DNA of 64,000 nucleotides from Streptomyces flavofungini (GCF_014650815.1 NZ_BMVR01000006.1:425912-489911); one strand, 5' to 3'. Positions 8,007-16,999 are shown, numbered from the stretch's first letter. Notes: generated by a model not told the origin, from the letters alone. Numbers and translations are program-made.

Positions 8007-8450
8007 CTACTGCTGCGGCTTGGTCTCCACGCGCTTCTTCAAGCCCGCCAGGGCGCGGTCGATGATGACCTTCTCCGCCTTGCGCTTGATCATGCCGAGC
8101 ATGGGGATCTTGACGTCGACGGTCAGTTGGTAGGTGACCTCGGTGCCGGTGCCCGTGGACTTCAGGAGGTAGGAGCCGTCCAGGGAGCGCAGCATCTGGG
8201 ACTTGACGAGGGTCCAGGAGACCTCGTGCTCACCGCCCCAGGTGTACGCGAGGGTCTGGTCGTCCTTGATCGCCCCGGCGTCCATGACGAGCCGGACCTG
8301 CTCGGCGCGGCCGGCGTCGTCGGTCTGAAGGACCTGCGCCTCCTTGACCTCGCCGGTCCACTCCGGATAGCGGGCGAAGTCGGCGATCACGTCCATGACG
8401 TCGGCCGGTGCCGCCTCGATCGTGATGCTCGAGCTGGTGTATTCCGCCAT
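8007..8450 (-). CDS. SRPBCC (START/polyketide-cyclase-like) family protein
   Basis: Small single-domain protein of 147 residues. It begins with the typical SSSITIEAAPADVMDVIADF segment and YPEWTGEVKEAQVL, which form the first strand and helices of the lipid-binding helix-grip fold. It ends in a long helix (IDRALAGLKKRVE). Such proteins bind hydrophobic ligands in a cavity; no catalytic residues can be assigned. The ATG at 8450 is preceded by GGAGG nine bases upstream. A hairpin repeat follows the stop. The ligand is unknown. Confidence 0.88.
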   Translation of the reverse strand: MAEYTSSSITIEAAPADVMDVIADFARYPEWTGEVKEAQVLQTDDAGRAEQVRLVMDAGAIKDDQTLAYTWGGEHEVSWTLVKSQMLRSLDGSYLLKSTGTGTEVTYQLTVDVKIPMLGMIKRKAEKVIIDRALAGLKKRVETKPQQ

Positions 8451-8532
8451 CGCGGTGGCTCCTCCAGATGCGGTCCGGTGCGGGCGCTTGTGCCTGCCCG
8501 CTGAAGGCTACCGCGCACGCGACCTGCGACGG

Positions 8533-9309
8533 TCACCCAGTCCACTCCATCGCCCAGGGCCGCCCGGACCCCGCGAAGTGCCCGACGTTCACGCACTCCG
8601 TCGACCCGACCCGCATCCGGCTGACGAGCGGCTGGTGCACATGGCCGAAGAGCGCGTACCTCGGCCGGGTGCGCCGGATCGCGTCGAGCAGCGCGCGGCT
8701 GCCGCGCTCGAAGCGGCGCGCCACCGTGTCGTACACGAGGTCGGGCACCTCCGGCGGGATGTGGGTGCACAGCACGTCGACCTCGCCGACGGCCTCGATC
8801 TTGGCGGCGTACTCCTCGTCGCTGATCTCGTAGGGCGTGCGCATCGGGGTCTTGAGGCCGCCGCCGACGAAGCCGAAGACGCGGCCGCCGATCTCCACGC
8901 GCTCGCCGTCGAGGACGGTCGTGCCGGGACCGGCGTATTCGCGCCAGAGCTGCGGCATGTCGACATTGCCGTAGGTGGCGTACGTAGGGGTGGGGAAGGC
9001 GGCGAACAGCTCGGCGTACTGCTTGCGGACCGCCTGCTCCACGGCCGGGCCGCGGTCGAGGCCCGCCCACAGCGAGGCGCCGAAGGCGCGGGCCTCCTCG
9101 AAGCGGCGGGCGGTGCGCAGCTCCACGAGGCGGGTGGCGTTCTCGGCGCCGAACAGATCGGGGAAGATGCCGCGCGCGTGGTTCGCGTAGTCGAGGAAGA
9201 GGACCAGGTCACCCAGGCAGATCAAGGCGTCGGCGCCGTCGCCCGCGCGGGCCAGGTCTTCGGCGTTGCCGTGCACGTCACTGACCACATGGACCCGGAA
9301 ACCTCGCAT
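8533..9309 (-). CDS. Calcineurin-like metallophosphoesterase
   Basis: Protein of 258 residues with the complete dimetal phosphoesterase motif set: SDVHGN at the N-terminus, CLGDLVLF, YGNVDM (the GNHD equivalent), CTHIPPE, and the final GHVHQP. It should hydrolyse a phosphoester in the cytosol with Mn or Fe. The substrate is not predictable. The ATG at 9309 is preferred over the in-frame GTG at 9318 because AAGGTGA lies six bases before the ATG and would overlap the GTG. It is divergent from fadD, with 327 bases between the start codons. Confidence 0.9.
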   Translation of the reverse strand: MRGFRVHVVSDVHGNAEDLARAGDGADALICLGDLVLFLDYANHARGIFPDLFGAENATRLVELRTARRFEEARAFGASLWAGLDRGPAVEQAVRKQYAELFAAFPTPTYATYGNVDMPQLWREYAGPGTTVLDGERVEIGGRVFGFVGGGLKTPMRTPYEISDEEYAAKIEAVGEVDVLCTHIPPEVPDLVYDTVARRFERGSRALLDAIRRTRPRYALFGHVHQPLVSRMRVGSTECVNVGHFAGSGRPWAMEWTG

Positions 9310-9636
9310 GCCGGTCACCTTAGGACGGCGGGGGCGCGGCGGACCAGGGCGGGGTGCCCGGGCGGCGGACCTGCGGTTACTTCCGAGTCAAGAAGAGCGT
9401 GGCGTACTGTGCGGTTCAGACCATAACGTCGTGTGACGCACGGAACATCTGGCCCGGCCCCCCTACCGAACCAGCCATACCGGTGGGTAACGTCCGGGCA
9501 GTCCAGTAGTGCTCAGCCCCTCAACGAAACACCGAGGACCCCCCGAACCCCCCGACTGAGCACCTGCCCGACCTTGGACCGCACCGTCGCATCGCACAAC
9601 GTCGTGGCGTCGGCGCCCTATGTAGGAGCAGCAGTC

Positions 9637-11433
9637 TTGCGCGAGTTCAGCCTTCCGGCCCTGTACGAGGTCCCCGCGGACGGCAATCTGACCGACATCG
9701 TCCGCAGAAACGCCGCGCAGCACCCGGATGTGGCGGTCATCGGCCGCAAGGTGAACGGCAGTTGGCAGGACGTCACGGCCACGGCGTTCCTGGCCGAGGT
9801 GCGGGCCGCCGCGAAGGGCCTGATCGCGGCGGGCGTGCGACCCGGCGACCGGGTCGGCCTGATGTCCCGTACGCGCTACGAGTGGACGCTGTTCGACTTC
9901 GCGATCTGGAGCGCGGGCGCGGTCTCGGTACCGGTGTACGAGACCAGCTCGGCCGAGCAGATCCAGTGGATCCTCGGCGACTCCGGCGCGGTGGCCTGCG
10001 TCGTGGAGACCGACGGTCACGCCGAGGCCGTCGAGTCCGTGCGCGACCGGCTGCCGGCGCTGGCCCACATCTGGCAGATCGACCGGGGCGGCGTCGAGGA
10101 GCTGAACCGGGCGGGCGCCGAGGTCCCCGACGAGACCGTCGAGGAGCGCGGCGCCGTCGCGGGCGCCGACGACCCGGCGACCATCGTCTACACCTCGGGC
10201 ACGACGGGCCGCCCCAAGGGCTGCGTCCTCACCCACCGCAGCTTCTTCGCCGAGTGCGGCAACGTGGTGGAGCGCCTGAAACCGCTGTTCCGCACCGGCG
10301 AGTGCTCGGTGCTCCTCTTCCTGCCCGTCGCGCACGTCTTCGGCCGCCTGGTGGAGGTGGCCGCGCTCATGGCCCCCATCAAGCTCGGCCACGCGCCCGA
10401 CATCAAGCACCTCACCGACGAACTCGCCGCGTTCCGGCCCACGTTGATCCTCGGCGTGCCGCGCGTCTTCGAGAAGGTCTACAACGCGGCGCGCGCCAAG
10501 GCGCAGGCCGACGGCAAGGGCAAGATCTTCGACAAGGCCGCCGACACGGCGATCGCCTACAGCCGCGCCCTCGACTCCGTCGGCGGGCCCTCGATCGGCC
10601 TGCGCGTCAAGCACAAGGTCTTCGACAAGCTGGTCTTCAGCAAGCTGCGCGCCGTCCTCGGCGGGCGCGGCGAGTACGCCATCTCCGGCGGCGCCCCGCT
10701 CGGCGAGCGCCTCGGCCACTTCTTCCGCGGCATCGGCTTCACCGTCCTGGAGGGCTACGGCCTCACCGAGTCCTGCGCCGCCACCGCCTTCAACCCCTGG
10801 GACCGGCAGAAGATCGGCACCGTCGGGCAGCCGCTGCCCGGCTCCGTCGTCCGCATCGCCGACGACGGCGAGGTCCTGCTCCACGGCGAGCACCTGTTCT
10901 CCCACTACTGGAACAACGAGGCCGCCACCGAGGAAGCCCTCGCCGACGGGTGGTTCCACACCGGGGACATCGGCACCCTCGACGAGGACGGGTACCTGCG
11001 GATCACCGGCCGCAAGAAGGAGATCATCGTGACGGCCGGCGGCAAGAACGTCGCCCCCGCCGTCATCGAGGACCGCATCCGGGCGCACGCGCTCGTCGCC
11101 GAGTGCATGGTCGTCGGGGACGGGCGGCCGTTCGTCGGCGCGCTCGTCACCATCGACGAGGAGTTCCTCGGGCGGTGGGCGGCCGAGCACGGCAAGCCCG
11201 CCGGGGTCACCGCCGCCTCCCTGCGGGAGGACGCCGACCTCATCGCCGCGGTGCAGCAGGCCGTCGACGACGGCAACGCGGCGGTCTCCAAGGCCGAGTC
11301 CGTCCGCAAGTTCCGTGTCCTGCCCGCCCAGTTCACCGAGGAGTCGGGGCATCTCACGCCGTCGCTGAAGCTGAAGCGGAACGTGGTCGCGAAGGATTAC
11401 GCGGACGAGATCGAGGCGCTTTACCGGGGCTGA
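9637..11433 (+). CDS. fadD: Long-chain acyl-CoA ligase (FadD type)
   Basis: Adenylates long-chain fatty acids and loads them on CoA, feeding beta-oxidation and lipid synthesis. The protein has 598 residues, normal for bacterial long-chain ligases. Motifs: YTSGTTGRPKG (AMP-binding P-loop, about residue 185), GYGLTES, DGWFHTGDIG, the hinge ITGRKKEIIV, and the C-terminal catalytic lysine region PSLKLKR. The TTG start is chosen because GGAG stands eight bases before it and the conserved REFSLPALYEVP begins there. The open frame continues upstream to 9433, but that part has no protein-like composition. A 5' leader of at least 100 bases is possible. Confidence 0.93.
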   Translation: MREFSLPALYEVPADGNLTDIVRRNAAQHPDVAVIGRKVNGSWQDVTATAFLAEVRAAAKGLIAAGVRPGDRVGLMSRTRYEWTLFDFAIWSAGAVSVPVYETSSAEQIQWILGDSGAVACVVETDGHAEAVESVRDRLPALAHIWQIDRGGVEELNRAGAEVPDETVEERGAVAGADDPATIVYTSGTTGRPKGCVLTHRSFFAECGNVVERLKPLFRTGECSVLLFLPVAHVFGRLVEVAALMAPIKLGHAPDIKHLTDELAAFRPTLILGVPRVFEKVYNAARAKAQADGKGKIFDKAADTAIAYSRALDSVGGPSIGLRVKHKVFDKLVFSKLRAVLGGRGEYAISGGAPLGERLGHFFRGIGFTVLEGYGLTESCAATAFNPWDRQKIGTVGQPLPGSVVRIADDGEVLLHGEHLFSHYWNNEAATEEALADGWFHTGDIGTLDEDGYLRITGRKKEIIVTAGGKNVAPAVIEDRIRAHALVAECMVVGDGRPFVGALVTIDEEFLGRWAAEHGKPAGVTAASLREDADLIAAVQQAVDDGNAAVSKAESVRKFRVLPAQFTEESGHLTPSLKLKRNVVAKDYADEIEALYRG

Positions 11434-11459
11434 GGTCGGGGGCCCTGCGGGGCTTTCCC

Positions 11460-11590
11460 CCGTCCCGCCCCTTCCCGAAACCGGGGGCTGCGCCCCCAGG
11501 ACCCCGCTGTCGGCGCTTCGCGCCTCGCCCTCAAACTCCCCCAAGCTCTCAAGGAGCAGGGGGGACCCCCACAACGGGCTGAGAAGGTGC
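11460..11590. repeat. Dispersed intergenic hairpin repeat, full copy 3
   Basis: Long copy in the convergent gap between fadD and the glycosyltransferase. It has two hairpins: GGGGGC-TGC-GCCCCC at 11483-11497, and at 11538-11563 CCCCC, AA, GCTC, a 5-base loop, GAGC, A, GGGGG. Between them lies CGCTGTCGGCGCTTCGCGCC. The same modules occur in reverse order at 14341-14470. It probably acts as a two-way terminator for the convergent genes. Confidence 0.75.
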
Positions 11591-11633
11591 GGGCAAGTGT
11601 CAGCCCCTCCGGCGTGGGGCGCCCCGCGAAGGG

Positions 11634-12776
11634 CTACAGCAGCTCCCGCAGCCTCTCCGCCAGCAGGTCCCAGCGCCACCGCTCCTCGACCCACCGCCGC
11701 CCCCGCTCCCCCATCCGCTCCCGCAACTCCGCATCACCGAGCAGCGCGAGGATCCGGTCAGCGGAATCCTCGGGGGAACCGCCCCGCACGACCCACCCGG
11801 TCTCCCCGTCGAGGACGGCGTCCGGCGCCCCGCCGGAGTCCCCGGCGACGACGGGCAACCCGGTGGCGGAGGCCTCCAGGTAGACAATGCCGAGGCCCTC
11901 GACGTCGAGCCCCCCGCGCCGCGTACGGCAGGGCATGGCGAAGACGTCCCCGGCGCCGTAGTGGGCGGGGAGCTCGGCCCACGGCACGGCCCCGGTGAAG
12001 ACGACGGAGTCCGCGACCCGCGTCTCGGCGGCGAGCCGCCGCAACTCCTTCTCGTAGGGCCCGCCCCCCACGATCAACAGCACCGCGTCCGGCTCCCGAG
12101 CCAGAATCCGCGGCATGGCGAGGATCAAGGTGTCCTGCCCCTTGCGCGGCACGAGCCGCGAGACGCACACGACGACCGGCCGGTCGGTGAGCCCGAGCCG
12201 CGCCCGCACCGCGTCGCCCCCGGAGCCGCGGTGGAAGGTCTTCTCGTCGACCCCGGGCGGCAGTTGGACCATGCGCCCGGCCGCGGCGGGGCTGAGCGCG
12301 GCGGCGATCCGGGAGCGGGTGTACTCACCGAGATAGGTGACCGTGTCCGTCGACTCCCCGATCCGGCGCAGGAGTTGCCGGGAGGCGGGCAACTGCGCCC
12401 ACCCGGCCTCGTGCCCGTGCGTGGTCGCGACAAGCCGCCGCGCCCCGGCCCGCCGCAGCGCGGGCCCCATCAGGCCGAGCGGTGCGGCCGCCCCGAACCA
12501 CACGGACGTACAGCCGTGTTCCCGGAGCAGCGAGACCGCCCGGCGGGTGACGCGGGGCGTGGGGAGCAACATCGTCGTGGGGTCGCGGACGACCTGGAAG
12601 GGCTGTTCGGCGTCGAAGGCCGCGGTGGCCTCGGCGCCCTCACGGCCGCGCTTCCAGGTGGAGGCGTAGACGACGATCTGTGCGGGGTCCAGGCGCAGCG
12701 CCATGTTGTGCAGGAACGCCTGGATGCCACCGGGCCGGGGCGGGAAGTCGTTCGTGACGATCAGGGTCTTGTGCAT
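11634..12776 (-). CDS. pimB: GT4 glycosyltransferase, PimB'-like mannosyltransferase
   Basis: GDP-mannose-dependent transferase of the GT4 family (380 residues), probably acting at the inner face of the membrane on phosphatidylinositol mannosides. The N-terminus VTNDFPPRPGGIQAFLHN closely resembles mycobacterial PimB'. The donor-binding domain has CVSRLVPRKGQDTLI and the EX7E motif EGLGIVYLEASATGLPVV. The ATG at 12776 is placed at the start of the Rossmann strand (MHKTLIVTND). It converges with fadD across a hairpin repeat. The exact acceptor is an inference from similarity to PimB'; another lipid acceptor is possible. Confidence 0.85.
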   Translation of the reverse strand: MHKTLIVTNDFPPRPGGIQAFLHNMALRLDPAQIVVYASTWKRGREGAEATAAFDAEQPFQVVRDPTTMLLPTPRVTRRAVSLLREHGCTSVWFGAAAPLGLMGPALRRAGARRLVATTHGHEAGWAQLPASRQLLRRIGESTDTVTYLGEYTRSRIAAALSPAAAGRMVQLPPGVDEKTFHRGSGGDAVRARLGLTDRPVVVCVSRLVPRKGQDTLILAMPRILAREPDAVLLIVGGGPYEKELRRLAAETRVADSVVFTGAVPWAELPAHYGAGDVFAMPCRTRRGGLDVEGLGIVYLEASATGLPVVAGDSGGAPDAVLDGETGWVVRGGSPEDSADRILALLGDAELRERMGERGRRWVEERWRWDLLAERLRELL

Positions 12777-12905
12777 CGCCGCCGACAGTACCGGCCGCGC
12801 GCCCGCCCGCGCCGCACGGCCCCGCCTCGCCCGCCCGTGCCGCACCACCCGGCATCATGACTTCCCGAAACCCACTTAAACGTCTCAAAAGCGGGCGAGG
12901 TAGAC

Positions 12906-14324
12906 ATGACGGGCACGGGACAGACGGGGACCACGCGGGCCCTCTCGCCAGCGGCCGAGCCCGGGACCACCGGACTCGGGACCACCGGACTCGGGGCCAC
13001 CTCCGCCGGGACGGCCGAGCCCGAGGCCACCCAGGCCAGGCCCGATCCCAAGGCCGCCGGACTGCTCGACGGACTCACCGGGGCCGACAGGGCTGAGCGG
13101 GCCGAGAAGGCCACCGCCGCCGAACTGCTGCGCCTCCTCGCCCTCTGGGCCCCCACCCGCGCCCTGCTTCTCCTCTGCGTCTTCCACGTCATCGTCATCC
13201 CCGGCCCCGACGTCACCAACGACGTCGCGTTCATCTACCAGGGCTGGTACGAGGTGCTGCGCACCGGCACGTTCCCGCTCGACGACGTCACCTGGCAGTA
13301 CCCGCCCGCCGCCGCCCTCGCGATCCTCGGCCCGGGCATGCTGCCGTTCCTCGGCTACCCCGCCGCCTTCTTCCTGCTGGCCTTCGTGGCCGACGCGGTG
13401 GTGACGGGGCTGCTCGTGTACGCGGCCGGGCGGCCCGGCAGGACACTGCGGGGGGCCTGGGTGTGGACGGCGGGGGTCGCCCTGCTCGGGCCCACCGCGT
13501 ACGCCCGCTACGACCTGATGGTGACCGCCGTCGCCGTCGCCGCGCTGCTCGCCGGGGCGCGCAGGGCGCACACGGCGGGGGTGCTCGCCGGGTTCGGGGC
13601 GGTGGTGAAGGTGTGGCCGGTGCTGCTGCTCGTCGGAGCGCCGCGGGGGCGGGCGGCCCGGCGTTCGTGGGGTGCCGCGGTCCTCACGGCGGGTGCCGTC
13701 ACGTCGGCGTTCGTGGTCGCGATGCCGGGGGCGCTGGCGTTCCTGACGTTCCAGCGCGACCGGGGTACGGAGGTCGAGTCGCTCGGCGCCCTCGTCTTCC
13801 ATGTGGCGCGCCACTTCGGCTGGTCGGGGGCGGTGCGGCTCAACTACGGCTCCGTGGAGTTCCTCGGGCCGTACGTCCCGCTGGTGAGCGGGGTGGCGCA
13901 GGCGCTGTCGGTGGCCGCTCTGGGGTGGCTGGTGCTGTGGCGGGTCCGGGCGCGGGTGTGGTCGGCCGCCACGCCTGCGGATGCGGCGTTCGCGGCGGTG
14001 CTGCTGTTCACCACGACCAGCCGGGTGATCAGTCCGCAGTACCTGGTCTGGCTGGTCGGGGTGGCCGCCGTGTGCCTGTCCTCGCGCGGCAGCCGGATGG
14101 TGCGGCCTGCCGTGCTCGTCCTCACGGCCGCCTTCGTGACGTTCCTGGAGTTTCCCGTGTGGTTCGGGCATGTGGTGGCGAGCGATGCGGTGGGCCTGGC
14201 GCTTCTTGTCGTACGCAACGGGTTGCTGGTCGCGGCGACGGTGCTGGCGTGCCGGGGGGTGTGGCGGGGGGCGGTGCCTCGCGGGGGCGCCCCGGTCCCG
14301 CCCCTCAAACGCCGGAGGGGCTGA
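12906..14324 (+). CDS. GT87-type (DUF2029) polytopic membrane glycosyltransferase
   Basis: Integral membrane protein of 472 residues with about ten hydrophobic segments starting near residue 80. It resembles polyprenol-phosphate-mannose-dependent GT-C mannosyltransferases: an acidic site PGPDVTNDVAF in the first outer loop, a conserved QYPPAA loop, and RVISPQYLVW. The N-terminal 75 residues are hydrophilic with a small repeat (TTGLGTTGLG). It probably extends mannolipids outside the membrane, matching the PimB-like gene next door (divergent). GAGGTAGAC precedes the ATG. The last seven residues (PLKRRRG) are encoded by a dispersed repeat sequence, so the original C-terminus may have been replaced. 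Confidence 0.83.
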   Translation: MTGTGQTGTTRALSPAAEPGTTGLGTTGLGATSAGTAEPEATQARPDPKAAGLLDGLTGADRAERAEKATAAELLRLLALWAPTRALLLLCVFHVIVIPGPDVTNDVAFIYQGWYEVLRTGTFPLDDVTWQYPPAAALAILGPGMLPFLGYPAAFFLLAFVADAVVTGLLVYAAGRPGRTLRGAWVWTAGVALLGPTAYARYDLMVTAVAVAALLAGARRAHTAGVLAGFGAVVKVWPVLLLVGAPRGRAARRSWGAAVLTAGAVTSAFVVAMPGALAFLTFQRDRGTEVESLGALVFHVARHFGWSGAVRLNYGSVEFLGPYVPLVSGVAQALSVAALGWLVLWRVRARVWSAATPADAAFAAVLLFTTTSRVISPQYLVWLVGVAAVCLSSRGSRMVRPAVLVLTAAFVTFLEFPVWFGHVVASDAVGLALLVVRNGLLVAATVLACRGVWRGAVPRGGAPVPPLKRRRG

Positions 14325-14470
14325 AGTACAACAGCAGCACATATCCAGCCCGTCGTGGGGGTCCCCCTGCTCCTTAAGAGCTTGGGGGAGATTGAGGACG
14401 AGACGCGAAGCGCCGACAGCGGGGGTCCAGGGGGCGGCAGCCCCCGGTTTCGGAGAAGGGGCGGGACTTG
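14306..14470. repeat. Dispersed intergenic hairpin repeat, full copy 4
   Basis: Inverted relative to the copy at 11460-11590. It starts with CTCAAACGCCGGAGGGGCTGA, which contains the stop of the GT87 gene. It carries the hairpin TCCCCC-T-GCTC-CTTAA-GAGC-TT-GGGGGA at 14362-14389, then GACGCGAAGCGCCGACAGC and a GGGGG(C)-rich module. It separates two convergent genes and can form a terminator on either strand. Confidence 0.75.
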
Positions 14471-14487
14471 GGCGCCCCCGCGAGGGC

Positions 14488-15699
14488 TCAGCCCAGCTGC
14501 TCCCGCACGTAGTCCCGCCACCGCCCCGTGAAGTCCTCCTCCGTCGTGCCGAGCACATCCCGCAGGGCCCCCTCGACCGCCCCGGCCCGCTGCCCCCGCG
14601 CACCCACGGCCGTGTAGAAGGCCCGCAGCTTCCCCTCCCCCCACTCCTCCGCGATCATCCGGCAGGCCAGCCACGCCCCCTCGTAGGCCCGTGCCAGTCC
14701 ACCCGCGTCGCCGCTGAAGCCGAAGGCGTCGTCCTCGGGGAGGGCGGCGGGGAGGCGGCCGTCGACGACGGCGCGGCGGAGTTCGGGGGCGGCCTGGCGG
14801 GGGGTGCGGTCGGTGCCCCGGTAGCCGACCCAGTCGGCGAAGCCTTCGGAGAGCCAGAGGGGGGTGGCCCGGGAGGTCTGGGCGCGGGTGGCGACGTGGG
14901 TGGTCTCGTGGGTGAGGACGACTTGCTTGCCCAGGTCGCCGAGGACCCCGTACGCCTCGGGGTTGACGACGATCCGGTCGGCGGGCGTCCGGCCGGATCC
15001 GCCGGCCTCGCCGGTGGTGACGGCGGCGATCCCCTGGTAGCCGGAGGCGGGCGCGCCCAGGAGGTCCGCCATGCCGTCCAGGGACTTCGGTACGAGGACG
15101 ACGACCTTGCCGGGCCAGTCCCCGCGCCAGGCGTCCCGCACGGCGGGCACGGCACGGTCGGCGAGTTCGGCGTACCGCCGCAACTCGGCGCGCTCGCGGC
15201 CGACGCCGAGGATGAGGCTGTGGGTGCCGCGCACGGCGTCGACGCGGCCCTGGTCCCAGAGTTGCTGGGCGGCATTCCGGGCGGGGCGTTCGGCGGTGAC
15301 GTACCAGCGTCCGTCGCGCCGCTGGAGGGACAGGGTCCGCTCGGCGGTGAGGGGGGCGCGGTCGTAGCCCGCGACGCGGTAGCCGAGGTCGGCGGTGGCG
15401 GTGGCGCGGGTGCCGTCGCGCTCGAAGTCCTTGAGGTGGTACGTCCAGGATCTGAGGGGGACGTCGCGCAGCCGGTCGTAGGCGGCGGTGGGGCCGCCGG
15501 TGGCCCGGTAGGCGCGGGGGTCGCGCTCCAGGACGGCCTCGGCGCGCCGGTCGAGCAGCCGCCGTACGTCGGCGGGCGCGGCGTCCGCCGTGTCGTCGCG
15601 CCCGCAGCCCGCCAGCACGGCGGGGGCGAGCACCGCGAGACACATCCCCGTACCCGCCGCCCGCGCGCGCCGCCCACGCCCCTGCCCTCGACCAGCCAC
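14488..15699 (-). CDS. Secreted lipoprotein with gluzincin-like metallopeptidase domain
   Basis: Protein of 403 residues. An arginine-rich n-region is followed by a hydrophobic stretch and the lipobox LAGC near residue 33, so it should be lipid-anchored outside the cell. The second half has the zinc motif HETTH (VVLTHETTHVATRA) and a following WLSEGFADWVGYRG with the third ligand glutamate, the pattern of M1/MA-clan gluzincins. The first half (about 50-170) looks like a separate beta-rich domain (DGRWYVTAER). The GTG start at 15699 is chosen as it opens a basic signal-peptide n-region; it has a weak ribosome site. Active peptidase is inferred; the substrate is unknown. Confidence 0.82.
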   Translation of the reverse strand: MAGRGQGRGRRARAAGTGMCLAVLAPAVLAGCGRDDTADAAPADVRRLLDRRAEAVLERDPRAYRATGGPTAAYDRLRDVPLRSWTYHLKDFERDGTRATATADLGYRVAGYDRAPLTAERTLSLQRRDGRWYVTAERPARNAAQQLWDQGRVDAVRGTHSLILGVGRERAELRRYAELADRAVPAVRDAWRGDWPGKVVVLVPKSLDGMADLLGAPASGYQGIAAVTTGEAGGSGRTPADRIVVNPEAYGVLGDLGKQVVLTHETTHVATRAQTSRATPLWLSEGFADWVGYRGTDRTPRQAAPELRRAVVDGRLPAALPEDDAFGFSGDAGGLARAYEGAWLACRMIAEEWGEGKLRAFYTAVGARGQRAGAVEGALRDVLGTTEEDFTGRWRDYVREQLG

Positions 15700-15823
15700 G
15701 TTCCCGATCGTACGGGGACACGGCGCCGCCGCCCGGCCCCGTGCGGGCGCCGGCACCGATCAGAGCCGCACCCCGGGCCCCGTACCGGCGATCAGACCCG
15801 CGCCCCCGCCCCCGTACCGCCCG

Positions 15824-16861
15824 TCAAACGCGCGTCACCGAGGACACCGGCATCATCCCCACCGGGTCGTACCGCACCGCCGCCCCGGGGTAGGGCGCGT
15901 GCACCACCTGGCCGTTGCCGACGTACATGCCGATGTGGCTGGCGTCGTCGCGGTAGGCGACGAGGTCGCCGGGTTGGGCCTGGCCGAGCGGGACCTGCCG
16001 GCCCGCGCCCGCCTGGGCCTGTGAGGTGCGGGGCAGGCCGACGCCGGCCTGGGCGTAGGACCACTGGGTCAGGCCCGAACAGTCGAACCCGGAGGGGCCG
16101 TTGGCGCCCCAGATGTACGGCTTGCCGACCGCCGAGCGGGCCGCGGCGATCGCGGCGGCCGCGCGGGCGGAGGCCGGGGCCCCGGCGCCCGCGAGGTCGG
16201 GCATGTCGGCCCGCCCGGAGCGCGAGGTCCTGCCGTCCCGCTCGCGTTCTTCCGCGGGCAGGGAGTTGAGGAGCTGGCGGGCCTTGGCGAGCTTGGTCTC
16301 GACGGTCCGCTTGTGGTGGGCGACGGTCTTGCGGCTCTCTTCGAGGTCGACCAGCTTGCGGGTGGCCTCGGAGCGTTCCTGGGCGAGTTCGCGCTGGGCC
16401 CGCTGGAGTTTGGTGAGTTCGCCGCTCTGCCGGGCACTGACGCGGCTCAGCGCCGAGGCCCGGTCCAGGTAGGCGTCCGGGTCGGAGGAGAGCATCAGGG
16501 CGAGCGCGGGGTCGATGCCGCCCGAGCGGTACTGGGCACCGGCGAGCGAACCGAGGGCGCCGCGCATGGCGTTGATGCGCTCCTGGCCGCGGGCGACCTT
16601 GTCCTTGGCCCGTTCGACCTGGTCGCGCAGTGTGTCCGCGCGCTCGTCCGCCTTGTTGTACGCCTCCGTTGCCTTCTCGGCCTGCTCGTAGAGGCGGTCC
16701 ACCTTGGCCAAGGCGTCGGACCGCGGGTCCTGCGGGGCGGCGCCCGCGGGTGCCGCGGCCAGGGCCGCCGCGGCGGCCGCGGCGGACAGGACGGTGATGG
16801 TGGCGGTGCGTACGCACCGGTCGGGACCGGTGGGTGCTGCGGGACGGCGATGGGATCCCAC
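15824..16861 (-). CDS. NlpC/P60 peptidoglycan endopeptidase with coiled-coil domain
   Basis: Secreted cell-wall hydrolase of 345 residues. A signal peptide ends near APAGAAPQ. A long coiled coil follows (about 45-225, rich in E/K/R heptads), then the C-terminal NlpC/P60 domain with catalytic Cys in FDCSGLTQW, His in ASHIGMYVGNG and the third polar residue in VVHAPYPG. It should cut D-Glu-diamino-acid bonds in stem peptides and, like RipA/CwlT relatives, is probably held inactive by its coiled coil. The GTG has AAGGGAGAG about ten bases upstream. Both this protein and the next one begin with V(G/A)SHRRP, and the two are evident tandem paralogs. Confidence 0.92.
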   Translation of the reverse strand: MGSHRRPAAPTGPDRCVRTATITVLSAAAAAAALAAAPAGAAPQDPRSDALAKVDRLYEQAEKATEAYNKADERADTLRDQVERAKDKVARGQERINAMRGALGSLAGAQYRSGGIDPALALMLSSDPDAYLDRASALSRVSARQSGELTKLQRAQRELAQERSEATRKLVDLEESRKTVAHHKRTVETKLAKARQLLNSLPAEERERDGRTSRSGRADMPDLAGAGAPASARAAAAIAAARSAVGKPYIWGANGPSGFDCSGLTQWSYAQAGVGLPRTSQAQAGAGRQVPLGQAQPGDLVAYRDDASHIGMYVGNGQVVHAPYPGAAVRYDPVGMMPVSSVTRV

Positions 16862-16969
16862 GGGAAGCCGCTCTCCCTTCCGCTGGAACGGACCCCCGCG
16901 TGGCGGGGGACTGTCGGGTCTCCCCCGCACGGGGCGGGGGCCGCTCCCCGGTGTCGGGGAACGCGCGCG

Positions 16970-16999
16970 ACAGTAGCGGCGCGATCACGTCGCGGCCAA
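16970..16999 (-). promoter_or_regulatory. Candidate sigma-70-type promoter of the first NlpC/P60 gene
   Basis: Read on the minus strand: -35 TTGGCC (16999-16994), 18-base spacer, -10 TACTGT (16975-16970). It would start transcription about 100 bases before the GTG at 16861. It allows the gene to be expressed separately from the paralog at 17112-18164. Judged by match to consensus only. Confidence 0.4.

Noticed and set aside
9433..9636. N-terminal extension of the acyl-CoA ligase
   Set aside because: The upstream in-frame region has no family similarity and poor codon pattern; a TTG with a GGAG site starts at the conserved N-terminus.
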